Assembly (NCBI GenBank): GCA_003220535.1
Contig: QHSU01000055.1
Coordinates: 186,001 to 250,000, forward strand
Direction: 5' to 3'
Length of the DNA: 64,000 nt
Source of the DNA: Candidatus Rokuibacteriota bacterium
GTDB taxonomy: Bacteria; Methylomirabilota; Methylomirabilia; Rokubacteriales; CSP1-6
Part shown: one piece after another, positions 32,013 through 39,510 of the stretch
How positions within the stretch are numbered: position 1 is the stretch's first letter
How the letters are laid out: every line of letters starts with the position of its first letter
The notes under the pieces: model-generated
Database searches by the model: none
What the model saw: the letters and a program-made list of their open reading frames with translations, nothing else
What the model was told of the DNA's origin: nothing
Position numbers and translations under genes: made by a program

Positions 32013-33293
32013 GTGAGCGGCGTCGTCGGCGTCGTCGGCCTCTCGCACCTGGGCATCGTCACGAGCGCCGGCCTTCAGTCGCTGGGCTTCACCGTCACCG
32101 CCGTCGACGCCGATGCCGACGCGGTGAAGGCGCTGGCCGCGGGGCGGCCGCCCGTCCACGAGCCGGGCCTGGCCGAACTGCTCGCACGCGGCGCCCCCGC
32201 CTTCACGGCGGACTACGCGGCCCTGCGGGGGTGCGGCATCGTTCTGGTCGCCGCCGACACGGTCACCGACGATCACGACCGCTCGGAGCTGGCACCCCTC
32301 GAGGCCCACATCGACAAGGTTCTCCCGTGGCTCGCGGGCGACGCGGTCCTCGTGCTCATGAGCCAGGTACCGGTCGGCTACACCCGCGAGCTCGCCGAGC
32401 GGCTGCGCGCGCGTCGTCCGGACTTCCGCGGGCCGGTCCATTACTGGGTCGAGACGCTGGTGATCGGCGACGCAGTGGCCCGCTTCCGAGCGCCGGAACG
32501 CATCATCCTGGGCGGTGCGACGGCGGCGTGGGAGCCCGATCCGCGACTGGCCGCGCTGCTCGCCCCCTTCGGGTGCCCGGTGCTTCGCATGAGCTACGAA
32601 AGCGCCGAGCTGACCAAGGCGGCGATCAATCTCTACCTGTCGACCTCGCTGACGTTCGCCAACGCGCTGGCCGATCTCTGCGAGGCGAGCGGAGCGAGCA
32701 TGCGGGCGATTCTTCCGGCGCTCCGGAGCGACGCGCGCATCGGCCCGCGCGCCTACATCCGCCCGGGTCTCGGGATCGGCGGCGGCAACCTCGAGCGCGA
32801 CCTCGTGAATCTCCGCGAGCTCGCGGCTCGTCTCGGCGTGGACGGAGCGCTCCTCGAGCTGATCCTCGCGTCGAGCCGCGCCCGCTACGACTGGCTCACC
32901 CGGTCGGTCGAGCGGCACTTGCTCGCCGGCCGGCCCCAGCCGCGCATCGCCCTCTGGGGGTTGGCGTACAAGAAGAACACGGCGTCGACGCGGAACGCGC
33001 CGAGCTTGCGCCTGCTCGCGGACCTCCGCGGGCGCGCGCAGGTGGTCGCCTACGATCCGGTGGCCCGGCTGCCGGCCGACGTCGTGACGGCGGCCGCGTC
33101 GGCGCTCGAGGCGGTCCGTGACGCGGACGGGCTCGTCGTGCTCACCGACTGGGACGAGTTCGCGACGCAGGACCTCCAGGCCGTTCGGATCGCGCTGCGT
33201 GGACCCGTCGTCGTCGACGCGGTGGGCGTGCTCGACGCGGCCCGCGCGGGAGCGGCCGGGCTGACCTATGTCGCCATCGGAGAGCCGGCATGA
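32013..33293 (+). CDS. UDP-glucose/GDP-mannose dehydrogenase family protein lacking the catalytic cysteine
   Basis: 426 aa from GTG 32013. The three-domain UGDH layout is intact: N-terminal VVGLSHLGIVTSAGLQSLGF, MSQVPVGYTRELAERL, AELTKAAINLYLSTS (Lys202, Asn206 conserved) and the C-terminal ALWGLAYKKNTASTRNAPS. However, the catalytic block normally read as GGSCFPKD is GGGNLERD, so the nucleophilic Cys is Asn259 and the Lys is Arg. Four-electron oxidation through a thiohemiacetal should therefore fail. It may be a two-electron oxidoreductase, an epimerase or a regulatory pseudoenzyme. A normal homologue is at 48566. Confidence 0.85.
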   Translation: MSGVVGVVGLSHLGIVTSAGLQSLGFTVTAVDADADAVKALAAGRPPVHEPGLAELLARGAPAFTADYAALRGCGIVLVAADTVTDDHDRSELAPLEAHIDKVLPWLAGDAVLVLMSQVPVGYTRELAERLRARRPDFRGPVHYWVETLVIGDAVARFRAPERIILGGATAAWEPDPRLAALLAPFGCPVLRMSYESAELTKAAINLYLSTSLTFANALADLCEASGASMRAILPALRSDARIGPRAYIRPGLGIGGGNLERDLVNLRELAARLGVDGALLELILASSRARYDWLTRSVERHLLAGRPQPRIALWGLAYKKNTASTRNAPSLRLLADLRGRAQVVAYDPVARLPADVVTAAASALEAVRDADGLVVLTDWDEFATQDLQAVRIALRGPVVVDAVGVLDAARAGAAGLTYVAIGEPA

Positions 33294-34162
33294 CCGGGGC
33301 GACCGACGCCCTGCGGATCCTCGTCGCCGGTGCGAGCGCCGGGATCGGCGCGGCGCTCGTGCAGACGCTCGCCGCGGACGGTCATCGAATCTTCGCCTGC
33401 GCCCGGCGGCTCGACGTGCTGCGCCGGGTGACCGGCGACGATGCGATCGCGAAGTCGCGGCGCTGCGACATCGGTGACGAGCGCGACGTGGCCGCGCTCT
33501 TCGACTGGATCGCCGCCGACGGCCCGGTCCTCGACGCGCTGATCGTCTGCGCCGGCGCGTTCGGGCCGATCGGGCCGTTCGAGGGCACCGACAGCGCGGA
33601 GTGGCTCGCGACGCTCCGGGCGAACGTCTTCGGCGTGTATCTCGTCGCCAAGCACGGCCTGCCCCTGCTCGAGCGTGGTCGCCGCCGCCGGATCATCACC
33701 TTCTCTGGCGGCGGCGCCTTCGGGACGTTCCCGAGCTACAGCGCCTACGCGACCTCGAAGGCTGCGGTCGTCCGGCTCACCGAGTGCCTGGCCGACGAGC
33801 TCCGCCCGCGAGGCGTCGCCGTCAACGCGGTCGCCCCCGGCATGGTCGCGACCGAGATCCACGAAGCGACGCTTCGTGCCGGGCCGGAGCGAGCCGGCGC
33901 GGCCCACTTCGAGCGCACGCGCGCGGCCCTCGCCGGCGCCAGGGGCGTTCCGATGTCCGTGCCGGTCGAGTGCGTCCGCTTCCTGCTCTCGCCCGCCGCC
34001 GACGGCCTGACCGGCAAGACCATCGCCGCCAACTTCGACCCCTGGCGCGATCAGAAGTTTCAGGCTCACCTGGCCGAGATCGTTGAGTCCGACGTCTACA
34101 CGCTCCGCCGCATCAATCCGGCCCAGCTCGGCGAGCACCCGCTCCGGCGACTCTTGTCGTGA
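33290..34162 (+). CDS. Short-chain dehydrogenase/reductase
   Basis: 290 aa from ATG 33290 (overlaps the upstream stop). VAGASAGIGAALVQTLA is the classical SDR nucleotide motif, VCAGAFGPIGP replaces NNAG, and the catalytic site is ITFSGGGAFG with YSAYATSKAAVV (Y-x3-K). AVNAVAPGMVATEI is standard. The C-terminal extension after TGKTIAANFDPWRDQKF (about 40 residues) is longer than in typical SDRs and recurs in SDRs of glycan clusters. The substrate is probably a sugar or sugar derivative of this module. Confidence 0.83.
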   Translation: MTGATDALRILVAGASAGIGAALVQTLAADGHRIFACARRLDVLRRVTGDDAIAKSRRCDIGDERDVAALFDWIAADGPVLDALIVCAGAFGPIGPFEGTDSAEWLATLRANVFGVYLVAKHGLPLLERGRRRRIITFSGGGAFGTFPSYSAYATSKAAVVRLTECLADELRPRGVAVNAVAPGMVATEIHEATLRAGPERAGAAHFERTRAALAGARGVPMSVPVECVRFLLSPAADGLTGKTIAANFDPWRDQKFQAHLAEIVESDVYTLRRINPAQLGEHPLRRLLS

Positions 34163-34175
34163 CCCTTTCTTCACG

Positions 34176-34709
34176 GTGAGGCGGGCCGTCTTCCTCGACC
34201 GGGACGGGGTCCTCAACCCGCTCGAGCGTCGCGACGGACGCGGGCGAGCCCCGGTCTCGCTCGAAGCGTTCCAGCTCTATCCGTGGGCCGGCTCGGCCGT
34301 TCAACGCCTGCGTGCCGCGGGCTGCGTGTGCGTGGTCGTCACCAACCAGCCCGAGATCGCGACGGGCGAGCTCGAGCCGGCCGTGCTGGAGGTGATGCAC
34401 GAGCGGCTCCGCCGCGAGACCGGCGTGGACGCGATCTACGTCTGTCCTCACCGCGACGAGGACCAGTGCGTCTGTCGCAAGCCGAAGCCGGGCCTGCTGC
34501 TCCGCGCCGCCCGGGAGCTGAACCTCGACCTTGCGGCCTCGTTCCTGGTGGGAGACCGCTGGCGCGACATCGGGGCGGGCGAGGCCGCGGGCTGCATCAC
34601 CGTGCTCGTGGCCGGGTCGGACGAGCCGGGCGGGCGCCCGCGCCATCGGGCCAACGATCTTCGCGACGCGACTGACCTGATCATCGAGGCGGTGCAGGGG
34701 AGGGTGTGA
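34176..34709 (+). CDS. GmhB-like HAD phosphatase (D-glycero-D-manno-heptose 1,7-bisphosphate phosphatase family)
   Basis: 177 aa from GTG 34176. FLDRDGVLNPL is the HAD nucleophile motif, VVTNQPEIATGEL motif II, RKPKPGLLLRAA motif III and VGDRWRDIGAGEAAGC motif IV. The zinc-binding insert CPHRDEDQCVC (C-x-H ... C-x-C) is specific to the GmhB/HisB-N group. It would dephosphorylate a sugar bisphosphate, fitting the kinase/nucleotidyltransferase at 29544. No GmhA isomerase is in the window. Confidence 0.85.
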   Translation: MRRAVFLDRDGVLNPLERRDGRGRAPVSLEAFQLYPWAGSAVQRLRAAGCVCVVVTNQPEIATGELEPAVLEVMHERLRRETGVDAIYVCPHRDEDQCVCRKPKPGLLLRAARELNLDLAASFLVGDRWRDIGAGEAAGCITVLVAGSDEPGGRPRHRANDLRDATDLIIEAVQGRV

Positions 34710-34743
34710 CGATCCCCGGCGGCCGAGGCGCGGTTAGCGAGTC

Positions 34744-35280
34744 GTGAAGGGACTCCTGCTCGCGCTCGCCGGCGCCGCCCTGCTCACGCTGGCCGTCACG
34801 GTCGTCTTCCGCCTGTGCGTCGTTCGCGGGCGCGTTGCCCTGCTGGTGCGGTTGTTTCTCGTGTCGCTCCCCCTCTTCGTGCTCGTCTACGCGTGGACTC
34901 CCGCGGACCTCGGCGTGCTGCCGCCGATGCTGGTGGAGCCCTGCCCCGGTCTCGGGCTCGCCTACGGCCTCCTCGTCCACGGGGCGCTCTTCTTCGGAGG
35001 GCTCCTGCAGCTCTACAACCTCGCCGACCGCGGCTTCTCGCTGAGGATCCTCATCGACATCGCCGAGGCGCCCGGAGGGAGTCTCGCGCAGCCCGACCTG
35101 CTCACGGCGTACGGTGGCGGCCACGGATTCGATGCGGCGCTCGACAAGAGGATCGATGGGCTGCTCGAGCACGGGCTGATCCGTCACGTCGAGGGACGCT
35201 TCGAGCTCACGCCGCGCGGTGAGCGGGCGATCAAGGTGTACGAGCCGTTGCAGGTCTTCCTTCGGCTGAGCTCCTGGTGA
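34744..35280 (+). CDS. Unrecognised membrane protein with winged-helix-like C-terminus (copy A)
   Basis: 178 aa from GTG 34744. Three predicted transmembrane helices (about residues 4-27, 31-52 and 70-93) are followed by an about 80-residue cytoplasmic tail. The tail begins RGFSLRILIDIAEAP and ends LDKRIDGLLEHGLIRH and RFELTPRGERAIKVYE, which has the look of the last helix and wing of a winged-helix domain. It resembles the next protein (35277) in layout and in the FS-x-R-x-L-x2-I junction, so the two are probably paralogues. I recognise no named family. It lies just before the MarR-EPS regulator and exporter genes. Confidence 0.75.
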   Translation: MKGLLLALAGAALLTLAVTVVFRLCVVRGRVALLVRLFLVSLPLFVLVYAWTPADLGVLPPMLVEPCPGLGLAYGLLVHGALFFGGLLQLYNLADRGFSLRILIDIAEAPGGSLAQPDLLTAYGGGHGFDAALDKRIDGLLEHGLIRHVEGRFELTPRGERAIKVYEPLQVFLRLSSW

Positions 35281-35777
35281 GCTGCGGCCCGCTCGCCCTT
35301 TCCCTCGGGGTGGCCGCCGCGTCGATCGCCATGATCATCGGCGCCCACGCCCTGCTGTTCCACTTCGTCGGCATCCGCCGGCGGTCACGGGCGCTCGTGT
35401 CGATGTTCGCTGCCGGCCTCGTCCTGCACGTCGTCGTGTGTCGCGGGCTCGGCGTCGATGCCTACCGGACCCTCTGCGGAGCCCTGCTCGTATTCTGCGC
35501 GTTCATCCTCTACATGCCCTGCTACTATGTGCTCGCGACCTCATTCTCGGTCCGGATGCTGCTCGAGATTCGCCGCGCTCGACCTGCGCTGTCCGCGACG
35601 GGGCTGCGGTCCCTCTACCCCGGGTCGGCGGTGCTCGGCGGCCGCCTCGCGACCCTCACGGCCGCGGGCTACGCGAGGCAGGTCGGCGGGCGCCATGTCC
35701 TCACGGGCAAGGGCCGCGTCGTCGCGACGGTCTTTCGGTCGGTGAAGCGCCTCTGGCGCCTGGGCCCCGGCGGGTGA
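35277..35777 (+). CDS. Unrecognised membrane protein with winged-helix-like C-terminus (copy B)
   Basis: 166 aa from GTG 35277, overlapping copy A (GTGA). Three hydrophobic segments (about residues 6-33, 38-59 and 62-89) are followed by FSVRMLLEIRRARPAL and a tail with RLATLTAAGYARQVGGRHV, LTGKGRVVATVF. The R-x3-L-x2-GY ... LT-x-KGR spacing matches a winged-helix wing. With copy A it could form a membrane heterodimer sensing export or glycan status; that is inference. No catalytic motif is seen. Confidence 0.75.
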   Translation: MSCGPLALSLGVAAASIAMIIGAHALLFHFVGIRRRSRALVSMFAAGLVLHVVVCRGLGVDAYRTLCGALLVFCAFILYMPCYYVLATSFSVRMLLEIRRARPALSATGLRSLYPGSAVLGGRLATLTAAGYARQVGGRHVLTGKGRVVATVFRSVKRLWRLGPGG

Positions 35778-35804
35778 ACAACGGGATTCCCCAGGCGGCG
35801 AAAG

Positions 35805-35833
35805 TTGACATCGAGGCGCGCGCCATGTTCAAT
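35805..35833 (+). promoter_or_regulatory. Strong candidate promoter for the regulator-exporter operon
   Basis: A perfect -35 TTGACA (35805-35810), a 17-base spacer and TTCAAT (35828-35833, four of six matches to TATAAT) lie in the only A/T-rich patch of the area. The -10 falls inside the palindrome at 35827-35841. The regulator ATG is at 35849, so the leader would be very short or absent. This is the clearest promoter in the window. Confidence 0.6.
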
Positions 35834-35841
35834 TATTGAAC
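35827..35841. promoter_or_regulatory. Perfect palindromic operator candidate, GTTCAATTATTGAAC
   Basis: Two 7-base arms (GTTCAAT / ATTGAAC) around a single T overlap the -10 of the promoter just upstream of a MarR-type gene. The size, symmetry and position are what a dimeric winged-helix repressor recognises, so autoregulation is the simplest reading. I found no second perfect copy in the window by eye. Confidence 0.6.
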
Positions 35842-35848
35842 ACTGTCG

Positions 35849-36481
35849 ATGAAGCCGAGCCAGGCCCGCGATCTCGAGATCCTGACCGCCGTCGACGAAG
35901 GGGGGACCCTGACCCAGCGGGCGCTGGCCCAGCGGCTGGGGGTCGCGCTCGGGCTCACGAACCTCTACCTGAAGCGGCTCTCCCGCAAGGGCTACCTCAA
36001 GATCGTCGAATTCCCGAAGAAACCGGCGACGCGCAAGCGGCTCCGGTATCTGCTCACACCCAAGGGCATCGCCGAGAAGACGCGGCTCACGTACGAGCAC
36101 ATGAGCTACGCGCTCAATCTCTATCGCCGCACGCGCGAGACCCTGCGCGGCACGCTGGCCGAGCTCGCACCGGCCGGCGCCAAGCGGATCGCTCTCTACG
36201 GGACCGGCGACGCGGCCGAGCTGGCCTACCTGACCCTCAGGGAATTCGGCCTGGAGCCTGTGGCGGTGTTTGCGCCGGCGGCCGGCGGCGACTTCCTCGG
36301 CTACCGGGTCCGGGGCGTGGCCGAGCTTGCCGAGGAAGAGATCGACAAGGTCATCGTCGCGACCTTCGAGCGTCCCGAGCCGGTCGTGGCCGAGCTGGTG
36401 GCGCTCGGCGTGCCCGTCCCGAAGCTCGTCACACTTCGCCGAACCGCCGCCGGATCCGGGGCGCGCGGAGCCGGCCGATGA
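35849..36481 (+). CDS. MarR-EPS-type winged-helix regulator fused to a Rossmann-like domain
   Basis: 210 aa from ATG 35849. Residues 1-80 match the EPS-associated MarR family: LTQRALAQRLGVALGLTNLY, LKRLSRKGYLKI and RYLLTPKGIAEKTRLTYEH. After a helical linker (about 81-107), residues 110-200 form a Rossmann-like nucleotide-binding domain with RIALYGTGDAAELAYLTL (GTGDAAE at 118-124) and EEEIDKVIVATFERPE, similar to the N-terminal domain of PglD/CoA-binding proteins. Family members of this type are usually about 110 aa, so the fusion suggests a nucleotide- or sugar-nucleotide-sensing regulator. It likely controls the palindrome at 35827-35841 and the glycan locus. Confidence 0.8.
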   Translation: MKPSQARDLEILTAVDEGGTLTQRALAQRLGVALGLTNLYLKRLSRKGYLKIVEFPKKPATRKRLRYLLTPKGIAEKTRLTYEHMSYALNLYRRTRETLRGTLAELAPAGAKRIALYGTGDAAELAYLTLREFGLEPVAVFAPAAGGDFLGYRVRGVAELAEEEIDKVIVATFERPEPVVAELVALGVPVPKLVTLRRTAAGSGARGAGR

Positions 36482-38337
36482 CCGAGAGGCCGCGCAGTCT
36501 CGAGCCGCTGGCCTGGCTGCTGCGGCGGCACGTCGCGCCATACTGGCCGGCGGTCATCATGCTGCTCGCGAGCGGTCTCCTGGCGACCCTGCTGGGAGCG
36601 CTGCTCCCGGTGCTCATGGCCCCGATCCTCGATCTGGCGCTCGGCCGTCCGGCGCCCGCGGCGGGTGCCGGCCGGATCGGTCTCGGGACGCTGAGCCTGG
36701 GGAACCTGGGCGCAGCGTTCTTCCAGTGGTTCAGCGTCGAGTCCGTCACGCGGCCATTCGCGGCGATCCTCGTGCTCTGCGCGGTGTACGTCGGCGTGGG
36801 CGTGCTGAAGGCCTGCGTCGACTTTGGCAACTACCTCCTGGCGCAGTCGATCCGGATCCGCGCCGGGACCGGGATCCAGCGCGATCTGTTCGCGCACCTT
36901 CTCGACCTCTCGATGTCGTTCTTCAACCGCCAGCGCACCGGCGAGCTCGTCTCGCGCCTCGAGACGGACACCCGGTCCTCGACGAGCGGGCTCGAGATGG
37001 TCGTCGGCGCGGCGGTGACGGCGCCGCTCCTGATCGCGTTCTACAGCTATCTCCTCGTCCGCACGAGCCCGCTGCTCGTCGTCGCGGCGGTGGGCGCCGC
37101 GGCCCTCCACTGGGGCGTGACCCGCGCCATCCGCGAGTCGATCCGGCGGCTCGCGACCGCGCAGTTCTCCGTGTTCGCCGAGCTGGCCAGCCGCTTCCAG
37201 GAGGCGCTGCTCAGCATCCGCATCATCAAGTCGTTCGGCGCCGAGGCGTTCGAGCAGGCGCGGCTCGCCGACGTGCTCCGGCGCATGCGGAGCGTGCACT
37301 TCCGCTTCGGTCTCTACAAGCACGCCGAAGAGCCAGCGCGGGCGGTGGTGAACTACACGGTCGAAGCGAGCGTGCTGGCCCTGGCCGCGTGGGAGCTCTT
37401 GGCCGGACGGCTGGCGGTGCCGACCTTCTTCCTGTTCCTGTACGTCGGCCGCGCCGTCATGGTCCAGCTGGGCGTGCTCGGCAGCACGTACACGCAGCTG
37501 CAGACGATTCTCGCGGCGTCGAGTCGCGTCGCGGAGCTGTTCGCCCAGGCGCCGGCGGTCAAGGACGGGTCGGAGACGATCGAGGCCTTCGCGGACCGGA
37601 TCGCCCTGCGCGACGTGTCCTTCGACTACGGTGGCGAGCGAGTGCTCGAGCACGTCACCTTCGACGTGAAGAAGGGCGAGGTCGTGGCGCTCGTGGGCCC
37701 GAGCGGCGCCGGCAAGTCCACGCTCGCGGACCTGCTGCTCCGCTTCTACGACCCCGTCGCCGGCGTGATCACGATCGACGGACGGGATCTCCGGACCCTC
37801 CGGCAGGAGAGCTACCGCCGCCTCTTCGGCGTCGTCTCGCAGGAAGCGCTTCTGTTCAACGCGACGATCCGCGAGAACATCGCGTACGGCCGCGAGGGCG
37901 TGGCCGACGCGGAGATCGAGCGCGCCGCCCGGATCGCCAACGCAGACGGCTTCATCGGCGAGCTGCCGGAGCGCTACGATACGGTCGTCGGCGATCGGGG
38001 CATCCGTCTCTCGGCGGGGCAGCGCCAGCGCGTGGCGATCGCGCGCGCGATCCTCCGGCGCCCCGCGATCCTCGTGCTGGACGAGGCGACCAGCGCGCTG
38101 GACAGCGAGTCGGAACGGCTCGTGCAGCAGGCGATCGACCGTGTCATCCGCGACGCCACGTCGGTCGTCATTGCGCATCGGCTGTCCACCGTGCTGCACG
38201 CGGACCGGATCGTGGTGCTCAACGACAAGCGGGTCGAGGCGGTGGGCCGGCACGCGGAGCTGCTGGATCGCAGCGAGACCTACACCCGGCTCTACCGGCT
38301 CCAGTTCACGGAGCTGGCGACGCCGGCGCGCGCATAG
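36478..38337 (+). CDS. MsbA/PglK-like ABC exporter (fused membrane and ATPase domains)
   Basis: 619 aa from ATG 36478 (ATGA overlap with the regulator). The six-helix ABC type-1 membrane domain covers about residues 18-345 (MSFFNRQRTGELVSRLETD is the coupling region). The ATPase domain has Walker A GPSGAGKST (407-415), Q-loop VSQEALLF, signature LSAGQRQR (a Gly-to-Ala variant of LSGGQ), Walker B ILVLDEATSALD and switch VIAHRLST. Homodimers of this type flip lipid A or lipid-linked oligosaccharides. It is the only flippase candidate in the window, so it probably exports the glycan made here. Confidence 0.92.
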   Translation: MTERPRSLEPLAWLLRRHVAPYWPAVIMLLASGLLATLLGALLPVLMAPILDLALGRPAPAAGAGRIGLGTLSLGNLGAAFFQWFSVESVTRPFAAILVLCAVYVGVGVLKACVDFGNYLLAQSIRIRAGTGIQRDLFAHLLDLSMSFFNRQRTGELVSRLETDTRSSTSGLEMVVGAAVTAPLLIAFYSYLLVRTSPLLVVAAVGAAALHWGVTRAIRESIRRLATAQFSVFAELASRFQEALLSIRIIKSFGAEAFEQARLADVLRRMRSVHFRFGLYKHAEEPARAVVNYTVEASVLALAAWELLAGRLAVPTFFLFLYVGRAVMVQLGVLGSTYTQLQTILAASSRVAELFAQAPAVKDGSETIEAFADRIALRDVSFDYGGERVLEHVTFDVKKGEVVALVGPSGAGKSTLADLLLRFYDPVAGVITIDGRDLRTLRQESYRRLFGVVSQEALLFNATIRENIAYGREGVADAEIERAARIANADGFIGELPERYDTVVGDRGIRLSAGQRQRVAIARAILRRPAILVLDEATSALDSESERLVQQAIDRVIRDATSVVIAHRLSTVLHADRIVVLNDKRVEAVGRHAELLDRSETYTRLYRLQFTELATPARA

Positions 38338-38348
38338 GGAGAGAGGCA

Positions 38349-38543
38349 ATGACCGACTACCTCAAGGGCAATTACAAGGTCGACGCGAAGATCGAGGAGC
38401 CGGAGGCCGACGCGCCGACCTCGACCGACGAGTTCGAGAAGAAGGCGCTGTCACGGCTCGGCGGCAGCATCTGCTTCGTGAGCAAGAAGGGCTTCATTTG
38501 GAAGGGCGATGCCGCGGATGGATCTGGGACGAAGGATCGCTGA
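38349..38543 (+). CDS. Small 64-aa protein, unrecognised
   Basis: 64 aa from ATG 38349, with a GGAGAG ribosome site six bases upstream. It is an acidic N-terminal part (DAKIEEPEADAPTSTDEFE) followed by KKALSRLGGSICFVSKKGFIWKG, with no signal peptide or membrane helix. It sits 11 bases after the ABC exporter stop and overlaps the DUF115 gene by 35 bases. No function can be assigned; it could be an accessory subunit of either neighbour. Confidence 0.55.
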   Translation: MTDYLKGNYKVDAKIEEPEADAPTSTDEFEKKALSRLGGSICFVSKKGFIWKGDAADGSGTKDR

Positions 38544-39510
38544 GCGCCTGGCCGCGGCGACGGCCGAGCGGATCACCCGGACCGGCCTCGACAACGAGAA
38601 GGAGAACCGGCCGTCCATCAAGCATTCCGTGCTCGACCTCGCTCCGCTTCCACTGGGTGAAGGCGACCGCGCCGTGGTCGTTGCGACGGGCCCGAGCTTG
38701 CGGCGGGACCACAGCATCGAGCGGCTCAAGCGTTCGGGCTTCACGGGCGCGATCATCGCGGTGGACTCGGCGCTCGGCGCGTGCCTGCGCGAAGGCCTCG
38801 TGCCCGACGTCGTAGTGACGGTTGATCCGGACTCCGCCCGTATTGTGCGCTGGTTCGGCGACCCAACGCTCACCGAGGCCCCGAAGGACGACTATTTCCG
38901 GCGCCAAGAAATGGATCCAGTGAACGCATACGATGAAGTCGCCAGGAACAAGGAGCTTGTGGCGTTGGTCAACGCGCGCGCGGCGGGCGTTCGCGTTGCG
39001 GCCGCAACAGCGGCGTCATCGGCCGTCGTCAAGCGCTGCCAGGCGGCCGGCATGGAGCTCTACTGGTGGAACCCGATGTACGACGACTATGACAAGCCCG
39101 ACAGCATCTCGCGGGCGCTGCACCGCGTGAACGGCCTGCCGTGCCTCAACGGCGGTGGCAATGTCGGTACGGCCGCGTGGGTGCTCGCCCACGCGGTGCT
39201 CGGCAAGCGTCGAGTCGCGCTGGTGGGCATGGACTTCGGCTACGAGCCGGGTACGCCCTACGACAAGACGCAGTACTACCCGGAGATTGTCGAGGAGTTT
39301 GGTAGCCGGCTCGACGAGGTCTTCATCCGCGTCCAGCACCCAGTCTCAGGCGAGGTGTGGCTGACAGATCCCCCTTACTACTGGTTCCGCGAGGTCTTCT
39401 TCGAGATGGTGGGCGAAGCTGACTGCGAGACCTTCAATTGCACCGAGGGGGGCATTCTCCACGGCCCCGGCGTGAAGGCCACGACCCTCGAGGAGTTCGT
39501 CAATGGCTAA
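38509..39510 (+). CDS. DUF115 / MptE-like protein (Maf-type glycosylation family)
   Basis: 333 aa from ATG 38509 (ATG 38518 is also possible). Motifs of the DUF115/6-hydroxymethylpterin-pyrophosphokinase-like fold are VVVATGPSLRRD, AIIAVDSALGACL, PDVVVTVDPD, NGGGNVGTAAWVLAHAVLG and VALVGMDFGYEPG. In flagellin-glycosylating bacteria, Maf proteins with this domain transfer nonulosonic acids to protein. Here the nonulosonic-acid pathway lies just downstream, so a transferase role is attractive but unproven. Codon use in the middle is visibly less G+C-biased than in the neighbours, hinting at later acquisition. Confidence 0.8.
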   Translation: MPRMDLGRRIAERLAAATAERITRTGLDNEKENRPSIKHSVLDLAPLPLGEGDRAVVVATGPSLRRDHSIERLKRSGFTGAIIAVDSALGACLREGLVPDVVVTVDPDSARIVRWFGDPTLTEAPKDDYFRRQEMDPVNAYDEVARNKELVALVNARAAGVRVAAATAASSAVVKRCQAAGMELYWWNPMYDDYDKPDSISRALHRVNGLPCLNGGGNVGTAAWVLAHAVLGKRRVALVGMDFGYEPGTPYDKTQYYPEIVEEFGSRLDEVFIRVQHPVSGEVWLTDPPYYWFREVFFEMVGEADCETFNCTEGGILHGPGVKATTLEEFVNG

